From assembly GCA_019155185.1 (NCBI GenBank), contig CM032811.1, positions 2,658,287 to 2,722,286 of the forward strand: 64,000 nucleotides of DNA, written 5' to 3'. Positions 1-13,168 of this stretch are shown piece after piece (position 1 is the stretch's first letter; each line of letters opens with the position of its first letter). The position numbers and the translations under genes are program-made. A model generated the notes under the pieces. That model did no database searches, was not told the DNA's origin, and was given only the letters and a program-made list of their open reading frames with translations. Source of the DNA: Beaufortia kweichowensis (Eukaryota; Chordata; Actinopteri; Cypriniformes; Gastromyzontidae).

Positions 1-1475
1 TATCTCTTTTGATATTAAATTATCAAAATTTAAGTTCAAAATACCAATAGTATTCACACACACACCTACAATTAAATAATAATAAGACATTTCTTAACGC
101 ACTGGAGTACCATCAAGGTTTATAGACATAACAAATGTTCCTTCATCCTTTTGAAGAAAAAAGAGATTTCAGCAGACCAGACTTTCAGTATCCATCATCT
201 TTTTGTGTTAGAACAGTCTGCCTTTAACTGTTTAACTGCTCTTTTTACCACCTTTCTCTTACTTATTTTTACTTATTTAGATGTGCACGCTTACCTGAAT
301 AATGAAATACACTAGCTCTGGCAAAAATCTTTACTGGCCACCAGCCAGGCAACCATACTCATCGGTTGCCATGGCAAACCTGCCTCCCATCCATCTTTGT
401 CTCTGAGAAGCATATTGTGAGGAGCTTGTCTGATTGAAAGCCCTTTGTGCAATCTATTTTGCTTTAGCACTAGACAGTGACCAACATCCCCATAGATCAT
501 TTCATTTATAACGTTTTACAATGTGCACTGCAGCCATAAGTTCTACAGAAATTATAATATTTTAGTAGCAAAACAATATATTTAATAAACGTATTTGATA
601 AAAATAAATATTTTATAATAATTTTTATTTAGAAAATTATTAAAAGCGATATGGGCAAGAAGTGAAAATGACATTCTCGCATTGGGTAAAAATTTGAAAA
701 GTACTGTTACCTATATTTTATCACATTACATGTAGCAAATTTAGTGTCTAAATAATTATATAGGACAGTAGTTATTATTATTAGCAGCTATTATTAGGAT
801 TGTTGAGAAGTAAAACAGCTGTATGGATAAAATTTACAAGTAAAATTTACTTATTTCAATACTAATTTTTCATATTTACTATATTCAATTTATGTTGTTG
901 TATTTGTTGTTCTTTTTTAAACCCACAATATTTGGCAATGGTCTTGGTTTTAATTCATAGTGAATATGGGTGGAGTGATATAGGGGGTAGTTTTTGACCT
1001 ATTTACCTTTATGTAGGAGTGCAAATAGTGATCCAGGTTCTCCTCATGACACTTTCCTAATATGTGGATCAGGACCCTAAATAGAATGAACATTTGTGTT
1101 ATGTTACATTCAAACTAAACCAAATGTATTGTGTACAGAAGGGTCGATGATGGGTTGCTGTATACCTAGTAGCACTGCTGGTAACCTCATCTGTGTCGTT
1201 TTGGGTAATCACTTTGAAGAGTTGGTTGAAGATAACAGGAAGAAAGCGGATAAAGACCTGAATCCTTTCCATACTAAGAAGGCCCTAAGGAGACAAAAGA
1301 TAAAGAGACTGTAAAAGTCCTGGGAAAAAAACATTACAGAGAACATATCATAACATTACTATTACAGAGTACAAAACTTGACTTTTTTATGACATTTGAG
1401 GAAAATTTTATTGGCCATACATTCCCTGAAATGTATGTAAAGACCATATGAATAGCTCTACTGGTATATACAAAC
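1..1475 (-). other. partial intron 23 of dock10
   Basis: AT-rich intronic DNA with no conserved coding block on either strand. A 72-codon open stretch at 1096-1314 (+) shows no recognisable domain and is treated as chance. Confidence 0.6.
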
Positions 1476-1568
1476 CTTAAGGGAATTGAGGAAGTTTGAG
1501 GTAGGAGGTTGAGAGAGGTCTGCCTCTTGCTTTTGGCACTGCTGGAAAAATCTGTTCAGATGAGGGTC
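1476..1568 (-). CDS. dock10: dock10 exon 23 (last visible)
   Basis: 93 bp, 31 codons, phase 0 at both ends. It reads DPHLNRFFQQCQKQ and continues to FLNSLK before the donor GTTTGT. It matches the stretch after DHR-1 in DOCK10. The following exon (expected SFLPIILNQL-type sequence) was not found in 1-1475. Confidence 0.85.
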
Positions 1569-4500
1569 CTGCAAAATGCATCAATGGAAATTATAAGAGT
1601 ATAAAATGAGTACAAGATAACTGTTACTATCTCAGTTGTTATATATATATAACAATTATTTATCTCTGGCTCTTATCTACCTGAGTGTAAACTGTAGAAA
1701 GCACTAAGGTGGACACTTTGAAGATCGGCTTACCCCCATCAACCCATTTCACATCCGAGCAGTTCTGCAAAAAAAAGACATAAAAACAGCTGAAAATGCA
1801 TATACATTTTTCTTCCCTTAAACAGATTTCTTATAAGTCTACCATTTTTTTCTGTAATTTTGAGCTCACTTTGGTGGATGAAGGTTCTTTAATGAGAAGA
1901 TATCCACCAGGCAAAGTACATGAAACTGGAATATTAATTTCCTGAGAGGAAAGACGTCCATCCTTCAGAAGAGGATGCCAGGCATAACCCACTATTGCAC
2001 ACACAAATATTGCACAGCAGCATTGTAAACATGCACAACACACAATAATTGGGTTTCATCTATAGAAAACTGGATTTGTATTTGCTATTTGATACCTGGA
2101 GTTTCAAGAGCTTCTTTTTTCTTAGAGCTCGTTTTGGCATTGATGTCACATGTCACATGATAGAAGCAGAAGAGCAGATGGTGTTTCTCATGAAGATGTG
2201 TGGGCAGCTCAATCTTTACCTAATCAAATGTTTTACATGAAACATTTAAGAACCAACTTTTGTCTGAACCAAACAGTGCTAAAGTGTGCAATATTAAAAG
2301 CTTTAAACCAGCCTCATCATAAAAGTCTGGGTTCTGCGAATGGTGCAGAACTGTGGAACACATAGTCGTGGTAAAAACGGGACCTCCTGGCTTTCCATAG
2401 ATGCGCTGTAAAAATACAATACATATACCATAAATAAAACAATCATATTGAAACATCATATGATTTTTTGATCAAAATTTGAAAAATCTATATACAGTTA
2501 GATAGATGTAACCTTAAGTGGCTTGGCATGTTCATCATCAGAACTTCTCAACTCCACATAAACGGCAATGTTTCGAGCCTGACAAAAAGCAAACAACAAA
2601 CAAACAAAAATAAGCAATTTTATATATAACTTTAACAGCATTTTAAGAATTTAAATCCTAAATGCAGGGATTTAAATACTTATGTTTTTTGAAACCAAGG
2701 GCTGCACGTGCCATTTTGGAAAACTCAGTAAGAAGTACCAGTAAGAGGGAATACTGCTGCCTCACCTTTGCAAAGCTCTTCTGGCTGTCATACTTGAGGT
2801 GTTTGGGGTAGACATAGATGTGGTTTTTGTAGACTCTGTAAGGCTGAGCAAATTTTGGCGAGTCCTGCAGGAACTCTTCTATCTCCAAGGTGGGTGCATG
2901 CAGACTGCATTCCTCAAACGGTTTCAGAGGAACATATGATGACGTCACACAATCTGAAGAAAGAATGGATTGGGCCACAAAAGTAAGAATAAATGTATGC
3001 AGTTTTAATGAAGTTTTCTTGTAAATGAGATTCATAAGTCACACATTTGATTCAACAATATGCTACATACTAAGACACTCCATGGGAACACAGTCCACAT
3101 TTATTTCAAGGCTTCCTGGAATGGTCTGGAGTTTACTGGTCTTTTCAGCCCTATAAAACCAAAAAGATTTGCTTTATTGATTTTTATTTGACCTCATTGT
3201 AAAGAATATATTTTGGGCATTCGTACCTTCTGTACTCTGTGATGAGCTTGGTAAGGTCTTCTGTGGATATCTTGTTGGTTTCCTGTTTGAAGAGAGGGGA
3301 AAAGCGAGATTCCCTGTCCAAAGTGCCTTGATTATCCTTAAATACTGACCTTGAAAATACAAAATAAAAGAGTGCATTGGTTGTTAAGAATTGCAATGTT
3401 TGTATGGAACAAATATAAACTGTCCACAGTGTATAAGAAGTTTTTGACATTTCACGATTTGTTTTTTTAGTAAGGTTTACTCACCTTACTGACCAGGCAA
3501 AAGGCATTCTGTACTTTCCAAGTTTGCTACAGAACTGCTTATTGGATTTCAAGATCTTTTGAACAGTCTAGTAAAGAGAAAAGTTAATTGATATTGGAGT
3601 TCCTATGTTTTTAAAAACAAAACAAAAATGATAAATCTCCTCAAGTTTTAAAATATATTGTTAAAAACAAGCAACACAGTAAAAAAAGTGGGTTATTTCA
3701 GTTTATACAACAGTTCTGTTTGGTTCTCGAAACTGATGTGATATTCTACCAGTATTATCACAGAAACAGCTTAACTGTTTGTATCACTCTGCTTGAAGTA
3801 AGGTGTATAGCAAGAAAATATTTTCAGCCAATATAGGAACTAAAACAAATCCCATGAATATTTAAATTGTAAAATATACCTTGCTAGAATCTGTGTTTTT
3901 GATGTATGGTTCAGCACCACTGGTAATATTTCCTGTAAGAACTTTCTCCACCCGAGCCACCATCACAATGTCTGTGTGAGGGTTTTTAACGGAAAAAATT
4001 GCCTGCAAGACAAACATACATGTAAACTACATTAACACCGCATGGATTCCACACTTGCCATTGGGCATTGTTTGTACATTTTGGACTTATGATCCATGAT
4101 AACATCTGGTTATCATCTAGTCCATGATAACATAATTGCATGCAAGTTGTTTCTATTTTCACACAATTCATAATTTCTTGCTTTGCTACCTCTTTAGGGA
4201 AACGCAGCCAGTTCTCCAGGTCTGGGCTCAAGTGGCAGTCTTCTGTTTGTTTCTCTGTATGCGAGTCGAGTCCATTCTCCTGAATCACATCATTATCTCC
4301 AACGGGCCCTTGATCTCCTGAATTACTCCAGTTGAGCATTCTCCGCACAACATCATGGTTTAAATCTACATGGAAGTCAGCAGAAATCTTCCTGCCTTCA
4401 CGGATGTCCAGCAGAGCCACCGTTACAAAAAAAGGCTCAATCTGAGGAAAGACCATAACAGTGATACAAACACATACTATATAGACTACTTAAAAATGTA

Positions 4501-7500
4501 AATGAGTATATATATATGTAATATGTAAATAATTTTGTTTAAAATGATGACAAATAGTAGTTTGACTCTTGCTGGTTGTCAAATGTTAGTAGAGCATGTC
4601 TATAGTCACACCTGTGATTATTCTGTTAATCGGCGAACCAATGTGAACAGTTACAAAATATCACCTTGACACCAACTGGATAGTTATTGTAAAACTGTAC
4701 GGAAGCTGGACGGAAAACGTTAGAGCTAAGAATCTTTTAGATGACATCAAGTTTTATAGTTTGTTATGCTGTACATATATAACTAGAATAATCACAGTAA
4801 TATGCATTCTGCTTTTTGATGAATCAGGTATCGGTCTGACAAGATTGATGATCCAAATTCGCTAATGTGTGTTACCCATTGTTTTTACTTTAATGCTTCC
4901 AAAAAGACTAACTATTATAAATGCACCATAAAGGCTTTTATGCACATATTCTTCTTATTAGCTTTTTGTGAGGAACAACCAGATACATACGATCAAGCCC
5001 CAGTCAAAAAGAATTTGCAAGTAACTTCCAAAATATTTAAACTTCTCACTTTATGAAGACACTGTTCAACATGTTAAACATTGTTAAAATTCAACACACA
5101 AATGGCGCAACACAGCAACTGCATTATAAGTGATAATTATACATTTAAAATCAATAAATCGCATGCTTCTGGAGTTTTGACAAACCACTTTGACAAGTAA
5201 AATGTCTACATTTCCATCTGTCCTACAGCTATTTTTTGCATGCTTATGCATACATTTATAGTTATTGTTTATGCATATTTGTCTAAAGACTGACAGCTCT
5301 ACATTTAATTTTATCATGTGATTTTCTATGCCGATGAATACCTATTAAAATCATCAAAGTTCATCAAATTATCAAAGGTGGTACTTGATCTAAAAAGTTT
5401 AAGAACCGCTGTCTTTGATTAAAGCACTAGAGTAGGAAACTTAACGAAACACAAAATTCACACACAACTTTTTAAAGTACTTACATTAGTGACTGGCTGA
5501 GTTTCTGCCTCATTCACGCAGCCCTGAAGTGTGAGATTAAGCGAGCAACAGGATATCATCAGTCTCCGCCCCAGTTTTTCCTCAAATGGCCGGACGGAAA
5601 CAGATTCTCCATGCTCCATCCTTGGACTCCTCAAAACCTTCAACACAAAGCATCCTTCGATTAGACCTTAACATACATCAACATACTGTTTCTGCTTATG
5701 ATTTCATCAGAATTTCCATTGCTGTTTCAGGAACATTAAAGGGGTCATATGATGGTTTTTTGTGTATTGGGTTTAATGCAATGTGTTTACGTGGTTTTAG
5801 GAATTAAAATTATTTTACATATTAGTAGATTATTGTTGCTCCTCTCAGCCCCTGCCTTTCTGAAACGCTTTGATTTTTACAAAGCTCATCATTCTGAAAA
5901 GCGCGGTGTGCTCTGATTGGCCAGCAATCCAGTGCACTGTGATTGGCCTGAATACCACGAGTTTGTGACAAAAATTTTTACACCCCTTACGAAAAACATG
6001 GCGGTGCCAGAGGCAACAATACAACAGTGAGAATAAAGGTACGCCTTCTTTCTTTGCGTAAACATTTGGGCGGTTAGGAAACTTTACCACCACATTTCTA
6101 CATAGAAATGTCTGGCCGTGTTTGAACGAGCCGTTTTAGAAAGGCGTGGCTGAGCCTTAAGGTTTACAAAGAATATCTCTTCAGGTTTGAGACTTTCAGC
6201 TTTGTAACTCAGCTTTGCAGATCTCATACATGCACAAACAGCTACATAACACACACAAAAAGGAAAACAAGAAATCTCATCATATGACCATTTTAATTCA
6301 CAAGTAATTTTCATGTTTTTTAAAGAAATTGATGATTCCTCTACGTACCAAGGTGGCATTTACTTAATCAACATAAAGTAAACTCTGTAATATTGTAAGA
6401 TGTAATTGATACCGTAAATGATGATCAATTCAATTCATGCTTGGTAAATAAAAATGTTGAAATGTCCTAAAATCTTTTAACTTTGTGTTTTTTAAAGACA
6501 GGAGACATACAGGAATGTCAGGGTCCAGGGAGAACAGGTTTAATCTTTCCTCTCTTCTAGCAGCTCTTGCCTCCTCTTCAGTCTCAGAAATATACTGAAA
6601 AAAGCAGCACAATTATTATAATTATCTTATTTAGTTGTAAGTAATTATTACATACCACTGAAAACATAATTATGTTTATTGTTTTAAAGGTTATAAACAG
6701 TGAGGGACAAATATTTCACCATGTAATTTATAAAGAAAGTTTAGTTGAAATTACCTTGGCAAGATCAGTGTGAATTCTGTTTTCAGTAGGTTCCCCATTT
6801 TCAGAAACAGGAACATGATTCAATGACATATCAATTATATCTAAAAATAAAAACAATTTACAAAAAATTAGAAGTATAAAGCTGACAAACATCTTTAAGA
6901 ACAAAAACTTAATACTGGAAAATTAATCTAAGATGACCCACCCATAGGGAGTAGTGAAACTGGGTGAAAACTAATTGTTTAGCAATAAAAACTAATATTT
7001 ACACACTTGCTATTTAAGCTTTTATCTATATCAAAATTTTTATTAAATTACTGACTGCAGCTGTGACGCGTCAGAGGAGAAATTATCCTCCAAGTGAGTC
7101 TGGATTCTCCCGAGTTTTTTCTCCATATATATATATATACATATATATTTTTGTAAATATTTTATTATATATTTTCATGTGACAACACTGAAGAAATGAC
7201 ACTTTGCTACAATATATAGTAGTAAGTGTACAGCTTGTATAACAGAGTAAATTTGCTGTTCCCTCAAAATAACTCAACACACAGCCAATAATGTCTAAAC
7301 CGCTGGCCACAAAAGTGAAAATGCCCAAAGTGTCAATATTTGTGAGGCCACCCTTATTTTCCAGCATTGCCTTAACCCTCTTGGGCATGTAGTTCACCAG
7401 AGCTTCACAGGTCGCCACTGGAGTCCTCTTGCACTCAACGATATCACAGAGCTGGTGGATGTTAGAGACCTTGCACTCCTCCACCTTCCGTTTAAGGATG

Positions 7501-10500
7501 TCCTACAGATGCTCAATGGGGTTTAGGTCTAAAGACATGATTGGCCAGTCCATCACCTTTTCCCTCAGCTTCTTTAGCAAGGCAGTGGCTCATGCAGCCC
7601 CAGACCACGACACTCCCACCACCATGCTTGACTGTAGGCAAGACACACTTGTCTTTGTACTGATGCATCCTTGATAAAAGGGGCCGAGCAAGAACACATC
7701 CGGGGATTTTAACCATTCTTGGCTGGATGTGAACTTTGAATTGGAAGAGTACTTGGTCAGCTAATGATGACATTTCACAAGTTCACAAGAACAGACAATA
7801 ACGCATATTGAGAAACGGCCCAAATTTAACCTGCTCCCCATTCACACCTGAGACCTTGTGACACTAAAAATGTCACATGACACCGGGGAGAGAAAATGGC
7901 TAATTGGGCCCAATTTGGACATTTTCACTTTTGTGTGAGTAGACCAGATTGTTTAAGCAAATTAGTGGTGACTTCCACACATTTAAGTATGTCTCTGAAC
8001 TTATTGAGAGCCTTATTGCATAGTTTAAAATGTTGAATTAAATATCATTTATCACTCACCTTGCTTACTGTCACTCAAGTCCATACTTTTGCGGTCCAGA
8101 ACCGGTCCATCTGGAGGACTTATTTGTAGGATACGTGTGAGAGTGCTAATCCAATCCTCCATGTCCAGTTCATTCTCTGCAGCCAGGACAAAATATGTCA
8201 CCTCGTTCATTTTCAGCTCAAAGGCGTGTTTTCTCAGTCGACTGTTCTATATACACAAACAAATAAAGCCAAAAATACTTGTACTTTTAGTAGACACATT
8301 GAAGGGAGGATTTTGTGCTCTGATAATGTGATGTTTACAAAACTGCTTTCAAAACTTTATATGTACCAACCTGAACCACCCCTGTGCATGAGTCTAGAAA
8401 AATGCAACCTTTGGGTTCCTTCGATATTTTCTCATCTTTGTAGAAGTTCATGATATAAGAGTTGTCAGTCAGCTGTGTTAGTTGAAAATATCTCCTCTTA
8501 AAGGACTGTAAAAGTAGAAGCAACAGACCACACGTCAAAAACAGCCATCTAATAATGTTCTCCTGAAGCTCAAGCAATACCTGCATTAATGTTCTGAGGG
8601 CACCAAGGTTGTTACTAAAATATTTCTGTTGAGGCACGTTTACCTTAGGCCCGATAAATGGGCTATACAATATGATCAATACCACAGATATATCTGCAAA
8701 TACCAGACCTTGGAATGTTATGACTAACCAATCAGAATCAAATATTTCAGAGAGCTGTGAAATAAATGAATAGGCTCGGTTTGCAGATAAGATTTATTTC
8801 TTAAATTAACTCTAAAAGGTTTGACCTTGGGAGACTAAAGACTCTGTTTTTATTAAGAAAACGCAAGTCTCTGTCCCAGATATCCAGATGGAATGCACCA
8901 CTTGCCATTATGATTTGTTCTTTAGAGCTTATCTGTGGATGTTTTATTCAGTTTTTAGATTAGTTTTTAGATTTATACATTTTGCAGTTCAGTTGTCTCT
9001 TCTCAACACACAGGTGCAGGGAGCTAAAAATGAATTCTTCACTAAAAAAATCTACTCATGAGAAAAAGTTCATTTTTTCCTAAATAGTCTACTTATGGAC
9101 AGTGTCTTTCTGTGAAGGATGAGGAGTTATCGATTGCAGCATTAAAAGGAGGGCTCATATTATTGAAAACACATGACTTGCCTGCTTCCCAAACTGTGGG
9201 TGCAACTGGAGTCCCACAGTCCCCCACCCTCCCCAGATGCCTGAAACTTGTTCAGAGAGGAAGATTGTGGCGGATTGTAAAGACTGTGGCGGAGATTGAA
9301 GTAGCAATAGAGCCTGTCCCTCAGGCATAGATAAAGACGCTTTACTGCCCTTTTTTATTGTGAAAAATGGTGGCTTGTGGCCGATCCTGGATCTGCATGC
9401 TATGAATACGGCTTCTGTTCAAGATGTTTATGCAGAAGTATATTTTAACAAGCAATAATGCATTGACTCACAGGTAAAGGACACATACTTTATTGTCTCA
9501 ATTTTACCTTAAAGGGGATGAAACTCCTGTTTCTTTTTAGTTCAGCTTTAAAAAAAATTTGACCAGTGCTAACGGTGCGGCGCATACTACAAAACTAGAC
9601 TGACTGATGCTCCAACATAGCCTTTTCCCCAGGGCTCAAATATAAAGCAACACCTATAGATAAAAGTAACAGAAAAATCTGGTGCTGAACTAAAAGAGCG
9701 AATAGAGTTAGTTTGCTCTTAAAGAATAAACTTATCTCAGTTTAAATGTGTGTAAGTTTGATGTTAAATTTCAAAACTGTCTGAATGGTATCTAGAACTG
9801 TTGAATCTAAGTGGGGTTTAGAGAGAAGTGACTGACATGTGTTCTTACCCGAACAGTGATACTATTGTTGACGTTGCTGTTAAAGTTCCCTTTATACAGC
9901 CAGCCAGACTTAAAGACACAGATTCCTCCCCCACTCCCACTACCTCCTCCGCCTTTGGATGATGACAAAGAAGTTGTGTCCTAACAAAACAGAAGTGGTT
10001 TGAATTGTCTGTTGACTCTTACGCAGAAATACAACAAGAACGTGTAATGCCAAGATGAATACTATTGTCTGTTACCTACACTTTTTTAACATTGTGAGAT
10101 CCTGTAGAGCATTGTGTTAGTGGCACAAAAGCTGTGAGTTTAATTTCCAGAGAAGACACATACAGATGAAATGTATAACTTGAATGCACTGTGTGTTTGG
10201 AAAAAAGCATCTACCAAATGCTTTTGTATTTAAGTGTTTCTATGAATGCTGGTGTAATGTCCATGAAACATTTAGCTATCGACCAGAGGGAGTCATCGAA
10301 TGAATTTTAATTGACTAACTTCTCATCCAATTCCCCATTGTGTGGTGTTTAATCTAGGGACAAACTCCACCATGTTTGAAGTATTTATGGATCATATGTC
10401 TTTTTTTATCAGTTTCCATTGTTCTGTTTCATGTGAAGTGACTTTTTGCTTGCCTCCTGGATTATTCTCTGCCATCTGACTGCTTCAATTTCTCACTATT

Positions 10501-13110
10501 TGGTCCATTTTCCATTTCATGAATCAAAAATATGTATATTTGTAACACTTTAAAGCATGTAAGCATAGGCTTTTAAATGAATGACTTCAATAACACAAGA
10601 AACATACAGTTAGGTTCATTCAAGTCTGTCCAAACATTTGTGCAGTTTTGTTAACATTTAGTACAATTATTTTTTTTAAAGCTGTGTGTTATTTTTGTGT
10701 TTTGTGTGCACATTAAAGTTATAGGGAATAATATAATTTGAGAGGTATTGTACTGACCTCATCCTTGTCCACATCTTCATGGTCGATCTCAAATGAGTGT
10801 GAGGGCAACTTCTCAGCTTTATACAGCTTTCTGTGGAGGGAGAAGATTTATGGACAGAGATAAAATTGATCTGTCATCCATCATAACTACAAGGAAAAGT
10901 GAAGGAAATAGAGACACGACTTTGCGCCATGTGTACAACCACAAGTAAAGACTTACTCATTCAACCACCAAGTCCTACAAAGAGGCAAGGCATATGTTTC
11001 AAAAAGCACAATTAAAAACAGGTAGTTGACCATTTAACTATAAAACTATTCCAAAGCTTCAGGGCTTGATCTGTTTGTGAAATTGTTTGTAATTTACCCA
11101 ATATACAGGACATTCTTCATTTTCAGTTTGCTACAGTATAAATAGAGGACCCAGATTAATAGATAAGAATTCTTGTTAAACAGTGGCTTTAAACAAAGTA
11201 ATCAGTTTTTTATTCGTAAGAGGTTACAATTTGTTATTTTTTCACTGAAACATAAATTTGTTTATTTGTGAAACAAATATGAAATATAAAACATGTATTT
11301 AAAAGAAATAATAATTAAATCTATAATGGTCCTAAAATAGATCCTTGTGGATCTCACAACTAAAAGTGCTGTGTGTAAATTTAAGCAGCTTCTAGTGGTG
11401 AAGTTGCGAATTGTAACCATGGCTCAGTCCACTGCTCACCCTGCCCTTTCAAAGCACACAGAGAAGCTACAGTGGCCGACACAGAACAAACACTAACAAC
11501 GTTTTTAGGAAGAATCTCTGCTTCTAATAAACCAGACTACTATTACTACTACTACTACTACTACTACTGCTAAGTTTGTATTCACAGTTTGTTAAAGGGG
11601 GATAACTTATTTACACTGTTAAAGAGTTGGATGCTCATACTAGACATGGTCAAAGTTTCAAATAGTGAGTCGGGTGTATGAAGAAGTATTTCTGTGCTGA
11701 ATGCTCTTCGGCAGGGTTCGTACAAGTTTTGGAAAGTTTTTTTTCCCGAATGTGGCTCTGTGTGACTTCATACGAGCGGAATTCTTTGTATGGGCATCTC
11801 TCACAGAACTACGCAAACGCACCTTCTACTAAATCTTAGCTCAAACACGCCCATCAACACACACTCATTCGGGTTACTGAAGCAGTATGCAATACTGCAG
11901 GTTTAACTTGAAAGATGGATCGGTCCCAGCCATTAAAGATCCCGGTCGTGATCACCTGGAACTGCAGCCGGTAATAAAACTCCGGCAAAAGGTTTTTTTG
12001 TTGACAGTCACTGCGTAAGTGCATACATTGTAAACAGCTTGAACATATAGTGAATCAAACATTATCCAGGGATAATGCGATGTTGTAATGTGTGTGTAAA
12101 TGCATTTGTTTAGCTAACAGGGCAGGGAAACAGAGGCATATGCCCCACAAACATTGTTTTCTAGCCTTGGTCACTGCCGTACCATCCAAGTTTACACCGT
12201 AACAGTAAAATTACACCGTTAATAATAAACAGTCACTATATCTTGTCTGAGTAAGCAATAATAACCAGTAAAGGTTAGGATTGACAGACGGTCAGATAAC
12301 AGCAACAAGCTGGCATCCAATACAGTTGTACTATTTGTCTTATAGGTCCAGTAATGCAGAAATTACCTGGGCAGCATGCGGTAGTCACCTGCAAACTCTT
12401 TATATTTGTACTGTACCACATGCAGTTGCGAGTTGAAGTATTGACAGGCCTGTAAAGTCAAAACAGAGTTAGATACAATGAAGTATATCTTTCACATAAA
12501 AACTAAAAAACATGAATCATTCAATTCACTTTATTAAATTCTAGATTTTGCCGGCAACACAAAACTTTCCACATTTTGTTTTATAAGAAACAAAAGTTGT
12601 GTGTGTGTGCAACTAAGCTGGCCTACAGCTCCTTTTCTCCCCACAAAAAAACTCATTTCTCCACAGAAAGAAAGCAGAGCCAGCACACACAGACACACAC
12701 ACACACTAAAATCAGGTCAAACTTAATAACTCTGTGGCAGGAACAGGAAGGGGAGTTTTCACATGAGATGTCCCCTAAATCTTGTGTTGGAACACCACAT
12801 TCAAAGCTGAGGCACACACTGCAGTGAAGTTAAAACATTAAACATGCATTTAAGCAAACTTCTTTTCTCTACATCAGTGTTGCCTGTTTCTCTTTAAATC
12901 ATACGTAGCTGAATCCAAAGATCTGCTCGTAACCAACTGCATATTATGATTACAGTCAAATAAATTTCCATGCACACACATTTACCTGTCTGACCAGCAG
13001 ACATTCAGACTGTTTATCAGCTCCATCTGGCACAGTGGACTTCACTGTTCTCTTCTCTACAGGAAGAGTGGACACCTGGAATGAAACAGAGAAAGACAAA
13101 GAGTTTGCAT

Positions 13111-13168
<58 letters not shown>

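Noticed and set aside
1096..1314. 72-codon plus ORF with a basic end (NRKKADKDLN...)
   Set aside because: No recognisable homology, antisense in an intron; length within chance expectation.
2658..3035. 125-codon minus ORF
   Set aside because: Exon 17 of dock10 with intron sequence on both sides, not a separate gene.
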